Shown here piece after piece: positions 27,736 to 36,420 of a stretch of 64,000 nucleotides of DNA; position 1 is the first letter of the stretch; each line of letters starts with the position of its first letter. A program made the translations under genes and the position numbers. The stretch spans positions 1 to 64,000 of the forward strand of contig JAUYOG010000019.1 in the NCBI GenBank assembly GCA_030695945.1, written 5' to 3'. A model generated the notes under the pieces. The model was given only the letters and a program-made list of their open reading frames with translations. It made no database searches and was not told the DNA's origin. The stretch is from Ramlibacter sp. (GTDB lineage: Bacteria; Pseudomonadota; Gammaproteobacteria; Burkholderiales; Burkholderiaceae_C).

Positions 27736-27756
27736 GGCGATTCAACTTGAATCGCC
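27736..27756. promoter_or_regulatory. Perfect 21-bp palindrome immediately before pepF
   Basis: Arms GGCGATTCAA and TTGAATCGCC are separated by one base and end two bases before the pepF start codon. It occupies the place of the ribosome binding site, so it could be a repressor operator or an mRNA hairpin that hides the start. Confidence 0.6.
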
Positions 27757-27775
27757 TGCCGAACGCAAGCGCCGC

Positions 27776-28564
27776 TCAGGAACTGCGGCGTTGCGCGGGC
27801 GCGCCGGTGCCGGAGGACGCCTCCTCGCGCAATTCGCGAACGACTTTCTCCATCAGGGGCGCCAGCACGTTCCACTGGACGGCGCGCGGCAGGCGCGGGT
27901 GCGCACTCTGCCAGGCGGCCGAAGTGATCAGCTCGAGCGGGTCGTTGAAGCACCCCAGGTCGTCGAGCACCATCGGGTCCTCCCCGGTGGGCATGCCACC
28001 CAGGAAGGCATCGCCCGCGCCGCTCCAGATCGTGTTGCCGTTGCGGTGGATGCCGTAGCCCCACTCCCAGTCCTGGTCCTTGATGCGCTGGCGCGCGGCT
28101 GCCATGTAGGCGGCGTCGAAGATGTAGGTGTCGGTGCGCAGCCAGCGGCCGCCCAGCCAGATTTCCGCCAGCGGCCGCGCCGCCGACGTGACGCTGGAGG
28201 TCAGGCCGCGCAGGATTTCGCCGCGCAGCTCGATATAGCGCAGGCGGGCCGGGATATCGGCCGCGCGCAGCAGGGCGATCAGCACGGCCGCCTTGTCGTC
28301 CGCATCCCCGCGCCCGGCGTCCATCACCTCGCGGGCGGTGCGCATGCGCAACTTGAAGGGCCTGGAAAACGGGATGCGCTTGACGAAGCCATAGAGCGCC
28401 AGCGCCTTCTCGCGCTCGGTCTTGCAAAGCTGCGTCAGGGCGTGCGCCCGCAGGCGCAGCTTGGGGTCCTCCAGGTCCAGCAACTCGGCGTTGCCAAGCC
28501 AGCGGCCCGGGTCGTCCACGGCGGGCGTGGCATCGACACCCGATGAGTCCTTCGAGTCCGGCAC
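27776..28564 (-). CDS. Transglutaminase-like domain protein
   Basis: 262 residues from GTG 28564, which has GAGAGAGGG eight bases upstream. The open frame runs much further upstream, but only this part looks conserved. The segment GRGDADDKAAVLIALLRAADIPARLRY (about 90-115) is the transglutaminase-core region; note that the catalytic Cys expected before the Asp-Lys pair is replaced (GDADDK rather than G-x-CxD/E), while the later TDTYIFDAAYMA and YGIHRNG fit the His/Asp part. It may therefore be a non-catalytic relative. No signal peptide. Function unknown. Confidence 0.65.
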   Translation of the reverse strand: MPDSKDSSGVDATPAVDDPGRWLGNAELLDLEDPKLRLRAHALTQLCKTEREKALALYGFVKRIPFSRPFKLRMRTAREVMDAGRGDADDKAAVLIALLRAADIPARLRYIELRGEILRGLTSSVTSAARPLAEIWLGGRWLRTDTYIFDAAYMAAARQRIKDQDWEWGYGIHRNGNTIWSGAGDAFLGGMPTGEDPMVLDDLGCFNDPLELITSAAWQSAHPRLPRAVQWNVLAPLMEKVVRELREEASSGTGAPAQRRSS

Positions 28565-28647
28565 GGGGTCTACCCTCTCTCCAACTTGTTTCCGGCGGGC
28601 GGGCGCCGCACCGGTCCGCCTGCATGGACCGGGCGGGCCTGCAAATC

Positions 28648-28659
28648 TTGTATAGACAA
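28648..28659. promoter_or_regulatory. Candidate FadR/GntR-type operator TTGTATAGACAA
   Basis: Inverted repeat TTGT-N4-ACAA in a locally AT-rich spot between the enolase-superfamily gene and the transglutaminase-like gene. GntR regulators of the FadR group often bind TTGTATACAA-like sites. The GntR gene at 32854 is a possible binder, but the site could also be just promoter sequence. Confidence 0.25.
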
Positions 28660-28701
28660 ATTGTAGCGCCGTGCCCGGCGCGGGCCCCAAGGTCGGCGCC
28701 T

Positions 28702-29892
28702 TCAGGACACGCGAACGATCGCGTCGGCGCGCTTGTGGAGGTCGGGCAGCAGTTCCAGCCCGAGGCCCGGCTTGTCCGACAGGCTGATCATCCCGTCCTT
28801 GACTACCGGAAGCTCGGTGACGAGCTCCTTGTACCAGCCGGTGTAGAAGGCACGCACGCTTTCCTGCACCAGCGCGTTGGGCGCGTGCAGCGACAGGTGC
28901 GTCGAAGCGGCCCAGACCACCGGCCCGGTGCAGTCGTGCGGCGCCACGGGCAGTTGCCAGGCGTCGGCCATGCCGGCGATCTTGCGGGCTTCCGTGAGGC
29001 CCCCGCACCAGCTCAGGTCGAGCATCGCGACGCCGGCCACGCCGGTCTGGAGGTAATCCTTGAAGCCCCACTTGTAGCTGAGGGTCTCGCTGGCGCAGAT
29101 CAGCGCCTCGCAGTCCTTCGCGTACTGCTTCAAAAGGTCCAGCGAATCCATGCGGATCGCGTCCTCGTGCCAGAAAGTGTTGAACGGCTTGAGCGCGCGG
29201 GCAATCTTCTGCGCCATCGGCAGCCGCCACAGGCTGTGGAACTCCACCATGATGTCCATGCGGTCGCCCACCGCGCTACGGATCTTGCGGAACGGTTCCA
29301 GCGCCGCGTCCAGGTCGGCGTTGCTGATGTACTGGCCGTGGCTCTTCTCGGCCGCCGGGTCGAACGGCCAGATCTTCATGGCCGTCACGCCCTCGGACAG
29401 CAGCGACTGCGCCAGTTCGTCGGCATGGTGCAGGAATCCCTGCAGGTCTTCGTACGGCCCGCTGGCGTTCCCCAGCCCCCAGTTGGAGGAGGTCTGGTTG
29501 GCGTCGCTGCGAATGTACTGGTAGCCGGCGCAGGTGTTGTAGATGCGGATCGCGTCGCGGCTCTTGCCGCCCAGCGCGGTGTGGACCGGCATGCCGGCCG
29601 CCTTGCCGAAGATGTCCCACAGGGCGATGTCCACCGCGGAATTGCCACGCGTCTCCACGCCGGAGCCGCGCCAGCCGAGGTAACCCGTGAGGTCGCGATT
29701 GCGCGATTCGATGGCCAGGGCATCCTGCCCCTTGAGGCGCGGCGCTGCCCACTCGTGCAGGTAGGCCTCGACGGCCTGCGCGCCCATGAAGGTCTCGCCC
29801 AGGCCGACGAGGCCTTCGTCGGTGTGGATGCGGACCCAGAGGATGTTGGGAAACTCGCCCAGGCGGACGGTCTCCAGTTGGGTGATCTTCAC
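28702..29892 (-). CDS. Enolase-superfamily sugar-acid dehydratase (mandelate racemase/muconate lactonizing group)
   Basis: 396 residues. N-terminal capping domain; metal-binding and catalytic elements in EFHSLW (about residue 220), FWHEDAIRMDS, ASETLSYKWG and APHDCTGPVVWAA with the late catalytic His. The pattern fits acid-sugar dehydratases such as D-galactonate dehydratase, which make 2-keto-3-deoxy acids; the exact substrate cannot be read. It is the last gene of the leftward unit, 53 bases after dctP, so its substrate is probably what the TRAP system imports. An IlvD-type dehydratase serves the rightward unit. Confidence 0.8.
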   Translation of the reverse strand: MKITQLETVRLGEFPNILWVRIHTDEGLVGLGETFMGAQAVEAYLHEWAAPRLKGQDALAIESRNRDLTGYLGWRGSGVETRGNSAVDIALWDIFGKAAGMPVHTALGGKSRDAIRIYNTCAGYQYIRSDANQTSSNWGLGNASGPYEDLQGFLHHADELAQSLLSEGVTAMKIWPFDPAAEKSHGQYISNADLDAALEPFRKIRSAVGDRMDIMVEFHSLWRLPMAQKIARALKPFNTFWHEDAIRMDSLDLLKQYAKDCEALICASETLSYKWGFKDYLQTGVAGVAMLDLSWCGGLTEARKIAGMADAWQLPVAPHDCTGPVVWAASTHLSLHAPNALVQESVRAFYTGWYKELVTELPVVKDGMISLSDKPGLGLELLPDLHKRADAIVRVS

Positions 29893-29945
29893 GGCGCCCT
29901 GATCGCCGGCGGCCCGCTGGTGGGGACCGCCGGCGTGTCGTCCGT

Positions 29946-30953
29946 TTACCCGCCGCGCGCCTTCTTCAGCGCGTCCAGCACGACGTTGACGGCTTCCGGG
30001 CCGATCGTCGGCACGTTCTTGTCGTAGACGGGCTTCACCTTCTCGAACATGCGGCGCTGCTCGGCCGGCGTGACGTCGTTGACCTGCATGCCCTTGGCCT
30101 TGAGGCTCGCCAGCGACTTTTCGTTCAGGCTGCGGTTGGCAGCGCGCTGCACCTTCTGGCCTTCGATGGCCGCTTCACGCAGCACGGCCTGCTCCTGCGG
30201 GTTCAGCTGGTCCCACAGCTTCTTGCTGTACAGCACCAGGAACGGGGTGTACGCGTGGCGGGTGACCGACAGGTACTTCTGCACCTCGTTGAACTTCGAC
30301 GTCTCGATGGTGACGAAGGGGTTCTCCTGGCCGTCGATGGTCTTGGTCTCGAGCGCGGTGAACACCTCGCCGAACGCCATCGGGACGGCGTTGGTGCCGA
30401 GCGTCTTGAACGTGTCCAGGAAGATGTTGTTCTGCATCACGCGCACCTTCACGCCGTCGAAGTCCTCGACCTTGGCCACCGGGCGCTTGCTGTTGGTGAG
30501 GTTGCGAAAACCGTTCTCCCAGTAGGCGAGGTTCACCAGGCCCGCTTCTTCCAGCTTCTTGTTGAAGTACTGGCCGGCCGGGCCGTCGAGCACCGCGTCG
30601 GCTTCGCGCTCGTTGGCGAAGAGGAAGGGCAGGTCGAACACGCCCAGTTCCTTGACGATGCCCACCAGCGGCGAGGAGGACGTGCACACCATCTCCTGCG
30701 TGCCGGCGCGCAGCGCCTGCGTCGCGGGCAGGTCGCCGCCGGCGGCGCCGCCCCAGAACGCGTTGATCTTCATCTTGCCGCCGGTCTTGGCCGCCAGAAT
30801 TTCCTGCATCTTCTTCACGCCGACGCCGACCGGGTGGTCCTCGTTCACCCCGTTGGTGAACTTGATGGTGCGATCGGCGAACTGCGCGAAGGCGGGGGCC
30901 GCTGCGAGCAGGGCGGTGGCCGCGAATGCGACCAGGGTACGTCGTTTGAACAT
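29946..30953 (-). CDS. TRAP transporter periplasmic binding protein DctP type
   Basis: 335 residues. Signal peptide (KRRT, hydrophobic core, cleavage after PAFAQ). DctP family signatures LKVRVMQN-like (VKVRVMQNNIFLDTFKTLG), AMAFGEVFTALETKTIDGQENP, the segment that binds the carboxylate of the ligand through a conserved Arg. ATG at 30953 has AGGAGA upstream; the frame is open for over 1 kb further, but that part is a shadow of dctM. Likely ligand: a hexonate, hexuronate or similar sugar acid. Confidence 0.9.
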   Translation of the reverse strand: MFKRRTLVAFAATALLAAAPAFAQFADRTIKFTNGVNEDHPVGVGVKKMQEILAAKTGGKMKINAFWGGAAGGDLPATQALRAGTQEMVCTSSSPLVGIVKELGVFDLPFLFANEREADAVLDGPAGQYFNKKLEEAGLVNLAYWENGFRNLTNSKRPVAKVEDFDGVKVRVMQNNIFLDTFKTLGTNAVPMAFGEVFTALETKTIDGQENPFVTIETSKFNEVQKYLSVTRHAYTPFLVLYSKKLWDQLNPQEQAVLREAAIEGQKVQRAANRSLNEKSLASLKAKGMQVNDVTPAEQRRMFEKVKPVYDKNVPTIGPEAVNVVLDALKKARGG

Positions 30954-30997
30954 GAGGATCTCCTTGAGGTAAACGACAGGACGGAAAAAGGGAAGGC

Positions 30998-32296
30998 TCA
31001 TCGCATCAGCCACTTGAGCGGCACGAGGACGATTTCGGGAAACATCACCAGCGTGAACAGCACGGCCAGCTGGGCCAGGAAGAACGGCATGACGCCCTTG
31101 AAGGCGTCGTCGAGCGTGATCTTGGCGACGCCGCACACCACGTTGAGCACGGTGCCCACCGGCGGAGTGATCAGGCCGATGGCGTTGTTCATGATGAACA
31201 TCACGCCGAAGTAGACGGGGTCGATGCCGGCCTTCAACACGACGGGCATCAGGACCGGCGTCAGGATCAGCACCGTGGGCGTGAAGTCCAGCGCGGTGCC
31301 CACGATCACGACGATCACCATCATCACGAACATGAGCATGGTCTTGTTGCCCATGAACGGCTCGAGCAGGTTGGCCACCTCGGTCGGGATGTTGGCCACC
31401 GTGATCAGCCAGGCGCTCACCATCGCGGCGGCCACCAGGAACATCACGATGGCCGTGGTCTTGCCCGCCGCCAGCACCAGGCCGTAGAGGTCGCGGACCT
31501 TGAGTTCGCGGTAAACGAACATCCCCACCACGAAGCTGTACACGGCGGCGACGACGGCCGCCTCGGTCGGGGTGAACACGCCGAACTTCATGCCCCCCAG
31601 GATGACGACCGGCAGCGCCAGCGCCAGGCTGCCCTGCCAGGTGATGCGCAGGCGTTCGGCCATGCCGACGCGGGGGGCCGGCTGGATCTTTTCCCGCCGC
31701 GCCAGCCACCACCAGGTGAGGCCGATCGCCGCGCCCATCAGGACACCCGGCACGATACCGGCGAGGAACAGCTTGGTGATCGACACGTTGCCGGCCACGC
31801 CGAAAATGATCATCCCGATCGAAGGCGGGATCACGGGCGCGATGATGCCGCCGGCGGCGATCAGGCCCGCGGAACGGTTCACCTGGTAGCCGGCCTGCTT
31901 CATCATGGGGATCAGGAGCGCGGAGAGCGCGGCCGTGTCCGCCACCGCCGAGCCCGAAAGCGACGCCATGATCACGGCGGCAAGCACCGCCACGTAGCCC
32001 AGGCCGCCGCGGAAATGCCCGACCCAGGCCATGGCCAGGTTGACGATGCGGCGCGACAGCCCGCCCGCGTTCATGAACTCGCCGGCCAGCAGGAAGAACG
32101 GCACGGCCAGCAGCGGGAAGTTGTCGGCACCGTCCACGAAGCGCTGGGCGAGGATCTGGCTGTCGAACGCGGGCAGCGCGCCGGTGTACGCCATGAACCC
32201 CATCAGGGCGAGCCCGCACACCAGCAACGCGTACGCGATCGGCATGCCGATCGCCATGGCGCCCAGAAGGCTGAAGACGAAGACCGAAACCGTCAT
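30998..32296 (-). CDS. TRAP transporter large membrane subunit DctM type
   Basis: 432 residues, about 12 membrane segments. The family motifs FLLAGEFMNAGGLSRRIV, GSAVADTAALS and IMNNAIGLITPPVGTVLNV are present. It uses a sodium or proton gradient to drive uptake. It overlaps the DctQ stop in ATGA (32293-32296), so the two subunits are coupled. Confidence 0.92.
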   Translation of the reverse strand: MTVSVFVFSLLGAMAIGMPIAYALLVCGLALMGFMAYTGALPAFDSQILAQRFVDGADNFPLLAVPFFLLAGEFMNAGGLSRRIVNLAMAWVGHFRGGLGYVAVLAAVIMASLSGSAVADTAALSALLIPMMKQAGYQVNRSAGLIAAGGIIAPVIPPSIGMIIFGVAGNVSITKLFLAGIVPGVLMGAAIGLTWWWLARREKIQPAPRVGMAERLRITWQGSLALALPVVILGGMKFGVFTPTEAAVVAAVYSFVVGMFVYRELKVRDLYGLVLAAGKTTAIVMFLVAAAMVSAWLITVANIPTEVANLLEPFMGNKTMLMFVMMVIVVIVGTALDFTPTVLILTPVLMPVVLKAGIDPVYFGVMFIMNNAIGLITPPVGTVLNVVCGVAKITLDDAFKGVMPFFLAQLAVLFTLVMFPEIVLVPLKWLMR

Positions 32297-32844
32297 GCCT
32301 TCTCTCCCCCGGACAAAGGCATCGGCACCGAATGGGGCACGTCCTCCGATTCCACGACCTGCACGAGCTCCTCCTCGCTGAGCGTCCCGGTGAAGAGGCG
32401 ATACAGCACGCTGAGGTTGAAGAGCGCCATCACGACGGCAACGACGTAGCCGATGCCATAGACCCAGATCATCGAGATGCCCACCACCGGCGACACGTTG
32501 GTCACCTGCAGTTCGTGCATCTTCCAGGTGCCCAGGAAGAACAGCCCGTTGGTGAACAGCATCAGCGCCTCGCTGGCGAACAGGCAGGCCTTCTTGCCCA
32601 TCACCGGCAGGTGCTTGACCAGCGTGTCCACGCCCAGGTGGCCGCGCTCGCGCATCGCGATCATGGCCCCGATGTAGGTGAGCCAGATGAAGCAATACCG
32701 CGACATCTCGTCGGAGACCATGATCCCCGAGTTGAAGCCGTAGCGCAGCACCACGTTGCCGAACACCATGATGACCATCGCCACCATGCAGGCCACCACG
32801 AGCAGTTCGAGCAGCTGGAAGAAGAGGTCGATGGGCTTTTTCAT
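32293..32844 (-). CDS. TRAP transporter small membrane subunit DctQ type
   Basis: 183 residues with four predicted membrane helices; the third lies around the RGHLGVD element (residues 65-72), which is the DctQ hallmark. It starts 9 bases after the GntR gene ends, so regulator and transporter form one unit. Confidence 0.88.
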   Translation of the reverse strand: MKKPIDLFFQLLELLVVACMVAMVIMVFGNVVLRYGFNSGIMVSDEMSRYCFIWLTYIGAMIAMRERGHLGVDTLVKHLPVMGKKACLFASEALMLFTNGLFFLGTWKMHELQVTNVSPVVGISMIWVYGIGYVVAVVMALFNLSVLYRLFTGTLSEEELVQVVESEDVPHSVPMPLSGGEKA

Positions 32845-32853
32845 GTCGTCGCT

Positions 32854-33606
32854 TTAGGCCGCGGCCTTCAGCCGCTGAGCCGGAATGTTCAGGCTCGGCA
32901 GTTTCCGGCGGGTGGCAAGCACGTCGTCGATGTCCTGCCGTGCCCCATCGATCAGGACGAGGATGGATATTTCGGCTTTCGCGGGGTCGTGCGCGGCCAC
33001 CGCGTCGAGCACCGCCCGGTGCAGCGGCAACGACAGCTTGGGGCCGTCCTTGCGCGTCGTGGAAATCTCGAAGCTGGTGCGCAGCAGCGCGCTCAGGGCC
33101 TTGCTCATCTGGACCATCATGCGGTTGCGGCAGGCGCGCAGCAACCCCTGGTGGAAGCGCAGGTCGTACGTGACGTAATCGCCGCCCTCCTCCACGGCCT
33201 TGCGCATGCCTTCATACGCGGCTTCGATTTCGGCGAGGTCCTGCGCGGTGGCGCGCTCCGCGGCCATCCGCACGGCGGCGGGCTCCACCACCCGCCGCAG
33301 CTCCTGCAGGTCCTGCAGGAACTCCCGGGTGAGGCCGGACTTGGACTTCCACATGATGACGTCCGGGTCGAACCAGTTCCATGCTTCCTCGGGCAGGACC
33401 CGGGTACCGACCTTGGGGCCGGTCGACACCAGCCCCTTGGCGACCAGGGACTTGACCGACTCGCGGATCACGGTGCGGCTGACGCCCAGCTCCTCGCACA
33501 GCTTCGGCTCGGGCGGGATCGAGGCGCCGGTGGCATAACGACCGGCGACGATGGCCTCACCGAGGTGGTCCACCGTATTGCCGTGCACGTTCTTCATCGT
33601 TGCCAT
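32854..33606 (-). CDS. GntR-family regulator, FadR subgroup (FCD domain)
   Basis: 250 residues. Winged helix at about 10-75 (PPEPKLCEELGVSRTVIRESVKSLVAKGLV) and an FCD ligand-binding domain with the metal-binding residues in YDLRFHQGLLRACRN and LHRAVLDAVAAHDP. First gene of the leftward sugar-acid unit and divergent from the dehydratase operon. It is the obvious repressor for both, with a sugar acid or 2-keto-3-deoxy acid as effector (inference). ATG at 33606 has GAAAG upstream; a second ATG at 33597 has none. Confidence 0.88.
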   Translation of the reverse strand: MATMKNVHGNTVDHLGEAIVAGRYATGASIPPEPKLCEELGVSRTVIRESVKSLVAKGLVSTGPKVGTRVLPEEAWNWFDPDVIMWKSKSGLTREFLQDLQELRRVVEPAAVRMAAERATAQDLAEIEAAYEGMRKAVEEGGDYVTYDLRFHQGLLRACRNRMMVQMSKALSALLRTSFEISTTRKDGPKLSLPLHRAVLDAVAAHDPAKAEISILVLIDGARQDIDDVLATRRKLPSLNIPAQRLKAAA

Positions 33607-33648
33607 GGAGCTTTCGGAGTTCTGGGGTGGCGCTTGCGCGAGATGGAT

Positions 33649-33658
33649 ATCATATGAT
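33649..33658. promoter_or_regulatory. Palindrome ATCATATGAT in the divergent sugar-acid promoter region
   Basis: A perfect 10-bp palindrome in the only AT-rich patch of the 128-base gap between the GntR gene and the dehydratase gene. This is the natural place for a GntR operator controlling both directions. Confidence 0.45.
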
Positions 33659-33734
33659 GTAAGCGAGGCGGGCCGGAGAAAGGGAAAACCCGAGTCCCCC
33701 GCGCCAACGAAACAAAGAGAGTGGAGCCAAGGAA

Positions 33735-35471
33735 ATGCAGGACAAGCCCCGTAAAAAGCCTTCCGAATTGCGCAGCCAGCAATGGTTCGGCCGCCAGGAT
33801 CGCGACGGTTTCGCGTACCGCAGCTGGGTCAAGGGCAAGGGCGTGCCGCACGACCAGTTCGACGGCCGGCCCGTGATCGGCATCTGCAACACCTACAGCG
33901 AGCTCACGCCCTGCAATTCGCATTTCCGCACACTGGCGGAGCAGGTCAAGATCGGCGTGTACGAGGCCGGTGGCTTCCCGCTGGAATTCCCGGTGATGTC
34001 GCTGGGCGAGACGCTGCTGCGGCCCACGGCGATGCTGTACCGCAACCTGGCCAGCATGGACGTCGAAGAGTCCATCCGCGGCAACCCGATCGATGGCGTC
34101 GTGCTGCTCATGGGTTGCGACAAGACCACGCCCTCGCTCGTGATGGGGGCCGCCAGCGTGGACCTGCCGACCATCGGCGTTTCCGGCGGTCCGATGCTGA
34201 ACGGCAAGTGGCGCGGACAGGAGCTGGGATCGGGTACCGGCGTGTGGAGCATGAGCGAGCAGGTGCGCGCCGGCACCCTCAAGCTGCAGGACTTCTTCGA
34301 GGCCGAGAGCTGCATGCACCGCAGCCACGGCCACTGCATGACGATGGGCACCGCATCGACGATGGCCAGCATGGTCGAGGCGCTCGGGCTGGGCTTGCCC
34401 GGCAACGCGGCCTACCCCGCCGTCGACGGTCGCCGCAACGTGCTGGCTCGCAACGCCGGCCGGCGCATCGTGGAGATGGTCCACACCGACCAGAAGCTGT
34501 CCACCATCCTCACGCGCGAGGCCTTCGAGAACGCCATCCGTACTCTGGCGGCCATCGGCGGTTCGACCAACGCGGTGATCCACCTCGTCGCGATGGCGCG
34601 GCGCATCGGCGTCGAGCTCACCATCGAGGACTTCGACCGGCTTGCCAGCGAACTGCCCTGCCTCGTGAACCTGCAGCCCTCGGGCGAGCACCTGATGGAA
34701 GATTTCTGCTACGCGGGCGGCCTGCCCGTCGTCATGAAGGAGATCGCCCACCTGCTGCACACGGACATCGTCACCGCCAGCGGCAGGACCGTGGCCGAGA
34801 ACATCGCCGATGCGCAGAACTACGACCCGCGCGTCATCAAGACATTCAAGGAGCCGTTCAAGGCCAACGCCGGCATCGCCGTGCTGCGCGGCAACCTCGC
34901 GCCGCGCGGAGCCGTGATCAAGCCCAGCGCGGCGACGCCGGAACTGATGGTGCACAAGGGCCGCGCCGTGGTGTTCGAGAACATCGAGGATTTCCACACG
35001 CGCATCGACGACGAGAACCTGGACGTGGACGAGACCTGCGTGCTGGTGCTCAAGAACTGCGGCCCCAAGGGCTACCCCGGCATGGCGGAAGTGGGCAACA
35101 TGCCGCTGCCGCCCAAGGTGCTGCGCAAGGGCATCACCGACATGGTCCGCATCAGCGACGCGCGCATGAGCGGCACGGCCTATGGCACCGTGGTGCTGCA
35201 CACCGCGCCCGAGGCCGCGGCCGGCGGGCCCCTGGCCATCGTGCAAAACGGCGACCTCATCGAACTCGACGTGCCCAACCGCCGCATCCAGCTGCACATC
35301 AGCGACGAGGAACTCGCCAGGCGCCTGGCGCAATGGACGGCGCCGGAGCCGCCACTGAAGTCGGGCTACTGGAAGCTGTACGTCGACCACGTGCTGCAGG
35401 CCGACGAGGGCGTGGACCTCGACTTCCTGGTGGGCAAGCGGGGCGCGTTCGTTCCCAGAGACAATCATTGA
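33735..35471 (+). CDS. IlvD/Edd-family sugar-acid dehydratase (arabonate/galactonate type)
   Basis: 578 residues. Cluster cysteines lie in NTYSELTPCN, LMGCDKTTPS and SCMHRSHGHCMTMGTAST, and the C-terminal substrate loop in DARMSGTAYGTVVLH. Length and sequence resemble the pentonate/hexonate dehydratases of the family more than IlvD itself. It converts an aldonate to the 2-keto-3-deoxy acid. First gene of the rightward operon; CAAGGA lies just upstream of the ATG. Substrate assignment (arabonate, xylonate, galactonate or gluconate) is open. Confidence 0.87.
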   Translation: MQDKPRKKPSELRSQQWFGRQDRDGFAYRSWVKGKGVPHDQFDGRPVIGICNTYSELTPCNSHFRTLAEQVKIGVYEAGGFPLEFPVMSLGETLLRPTAMLYRNLASMDVEESIRGNPIDGVVLLMGCDKTTPSLVMGAASVDLPTIGVSGGPMLNGKWRGQELGSGTGVWSMSEQVRAGTLKLQDFFEAESCMHRSHGHCMTMGTASTMASMVEALGLGLPGNAAYPAVDGRRNVLARNAGRRIVEMVHTDQKLSTILTREAFENAIRTLAAIGGSTNAVIHLVAMARRIGVELTIEDFDRLASELPCLVNLQPSGEHLMEDFCYAGGLPVVMKEIAHLLHTDIVTASGRTVAENIADAQNYDPRVIKTFKEPFKANAGIAVLRGNLAPRGAVIKPSAATPELMVHKGRAVVFENIEDFHTRIDDENLDVDETCVLVLKNCGPKGYPGMAEVGNMPLPPKVLRKGITDMVRISDARMSGTAYGTVVLHTAPEAAAGGPLAIVQNGDLIELDVPNRRIQLHISDEELARRLAQWTAPEPPLKSGYWKLYVDHVLQADEGVDLDFLVGKRGAFVPRDNH

Positions 35472-35502
35472 ACAACGCGCATCGGCCGGAGTACGCTGCG
35501 CC

Positions 35503-36420
35503 ATGGACAAGCCTTTCGACGTGGCCGCACTCGGCGAGGCCATGCTGGAATTCAACCAGACGCAGCCCGGCCAGCCGCAGTACCTGCAGGGCTTCGGCGG
35601 TGACACCAGCAACGCGGTGATCGCCGCCGCCCGGGCCGGCGCGCGCACGACTTACCTCACCCGCCTGGGCCAGGACACCTTCGGCGACGCGCTGATGGCG
35701 CTGTGGCAGCGCGAAGGCGTGGACACCTCCGGCATCGAGCGCGACGCGCAGGCGCCTACCGGCATCTACTTCGTCACGCACGGCGAGCGGGGCCACGAGT
35801 TCAGCTACCTTCGCGCGGGCTCGGCGGCCAGCCGCATGACGCCGCAGTGGCTGCCGCGCGAGGTGGTGCGGCAGTCGAAGATCCTGCATGTCTCGGGCAT
35901 CTCGCTGGCAATCTCGCCCAGTGCGAGGGGCACGGCGTTCGAAGCGATGGCCGAAGCGCGCAACGCCGGCACGATCGTTTCCCTCGATTCCAACCTGCGC
36001 CTCAAGCTCTGGTCGCTGGATGACGCACGCGCCGCGATCACACGGGCCATCGGCCTCTGCGACCTGTTCCTGCCGAGCGTGGACGACGTCACCGCCATCA
36101 CGGGGCAAGGCGATCCCGACGCGATCATCGACTGGGGCCACTCGCTCGGCGCGAAGCAGGTGGTGCTCAAGCTCGGCGGTGCGGGCGCAGTGGCAAGCGA
36201 CGGCAACCGCCGTGAACACATCCCGGGCCTTCGCGTGGAAGTGGTGGACGCCACCGGCGCCGGCGACTGCTTCTGCGGCAACCTGCTCGCACGCCTCTGC
36301 GCCGGTGACTCCCTGTTCGACGCCGCCCGCTACGCCAACGCCGCCGCGGCGGTCGCGGTGCAGGGGTACGGCGCAGTCGCCCCGCTGCCACGGCCCGGGC
36401 AGGTGGAGGCCCTGCTGTGA
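35503..36420 (+). CDS. kdgK: PfkB-family 2-keto-3-deoxygluconate kinase
   Basis: 305 residues. Ribokinase/PfkB fold: FGGDTSNAVIAAARAG near residue 30 for sugar binding and DATGAGDCFCGNLL near residue 250 with the catalytic Asp. The order after a dehydratase and before an aldolase fits phosphorylation of KDG to KDPG. The stop overlaps the next start (GTGA). DgoK follows directly, so the operon has two kinases of unrelated folds. Confidence 0.85.
   Translation: MDKPFDVAALGEAMLEFNQTQPGQPQYLQGFGGDTSNAVIAAARAGARTTYLTRLGQDTFGDALMALWQREGVDTSGIERDAQAPTGIYFVTHGERGHEFSYLRAGSAASRMTPQWLPREVVRQSKILHVSGISLAISPSARGTAFEAMAEARNAGTIVSLDSNLRLKLWSLDDARAAITRAIGLCDLFLPSVDDVTAITGQGDPDAIIDWGHSLGAKQVVLKLGGAGAVASDGNRREHIPGLRVEVVDATGAGDCFCGNLLARLCAGDSLFDAARYANAAAAVAVQGYGAVAPLPRPGQVEALL

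Noticed and set aside
27776-29230. Extending the transglutaminase-like gene upstream into a 484-codon protein
   Set aside because: The upstream part is antisense-phase shadow of the enolase-superfamily gene; the GTG at 28564 has a clear ribosome site.
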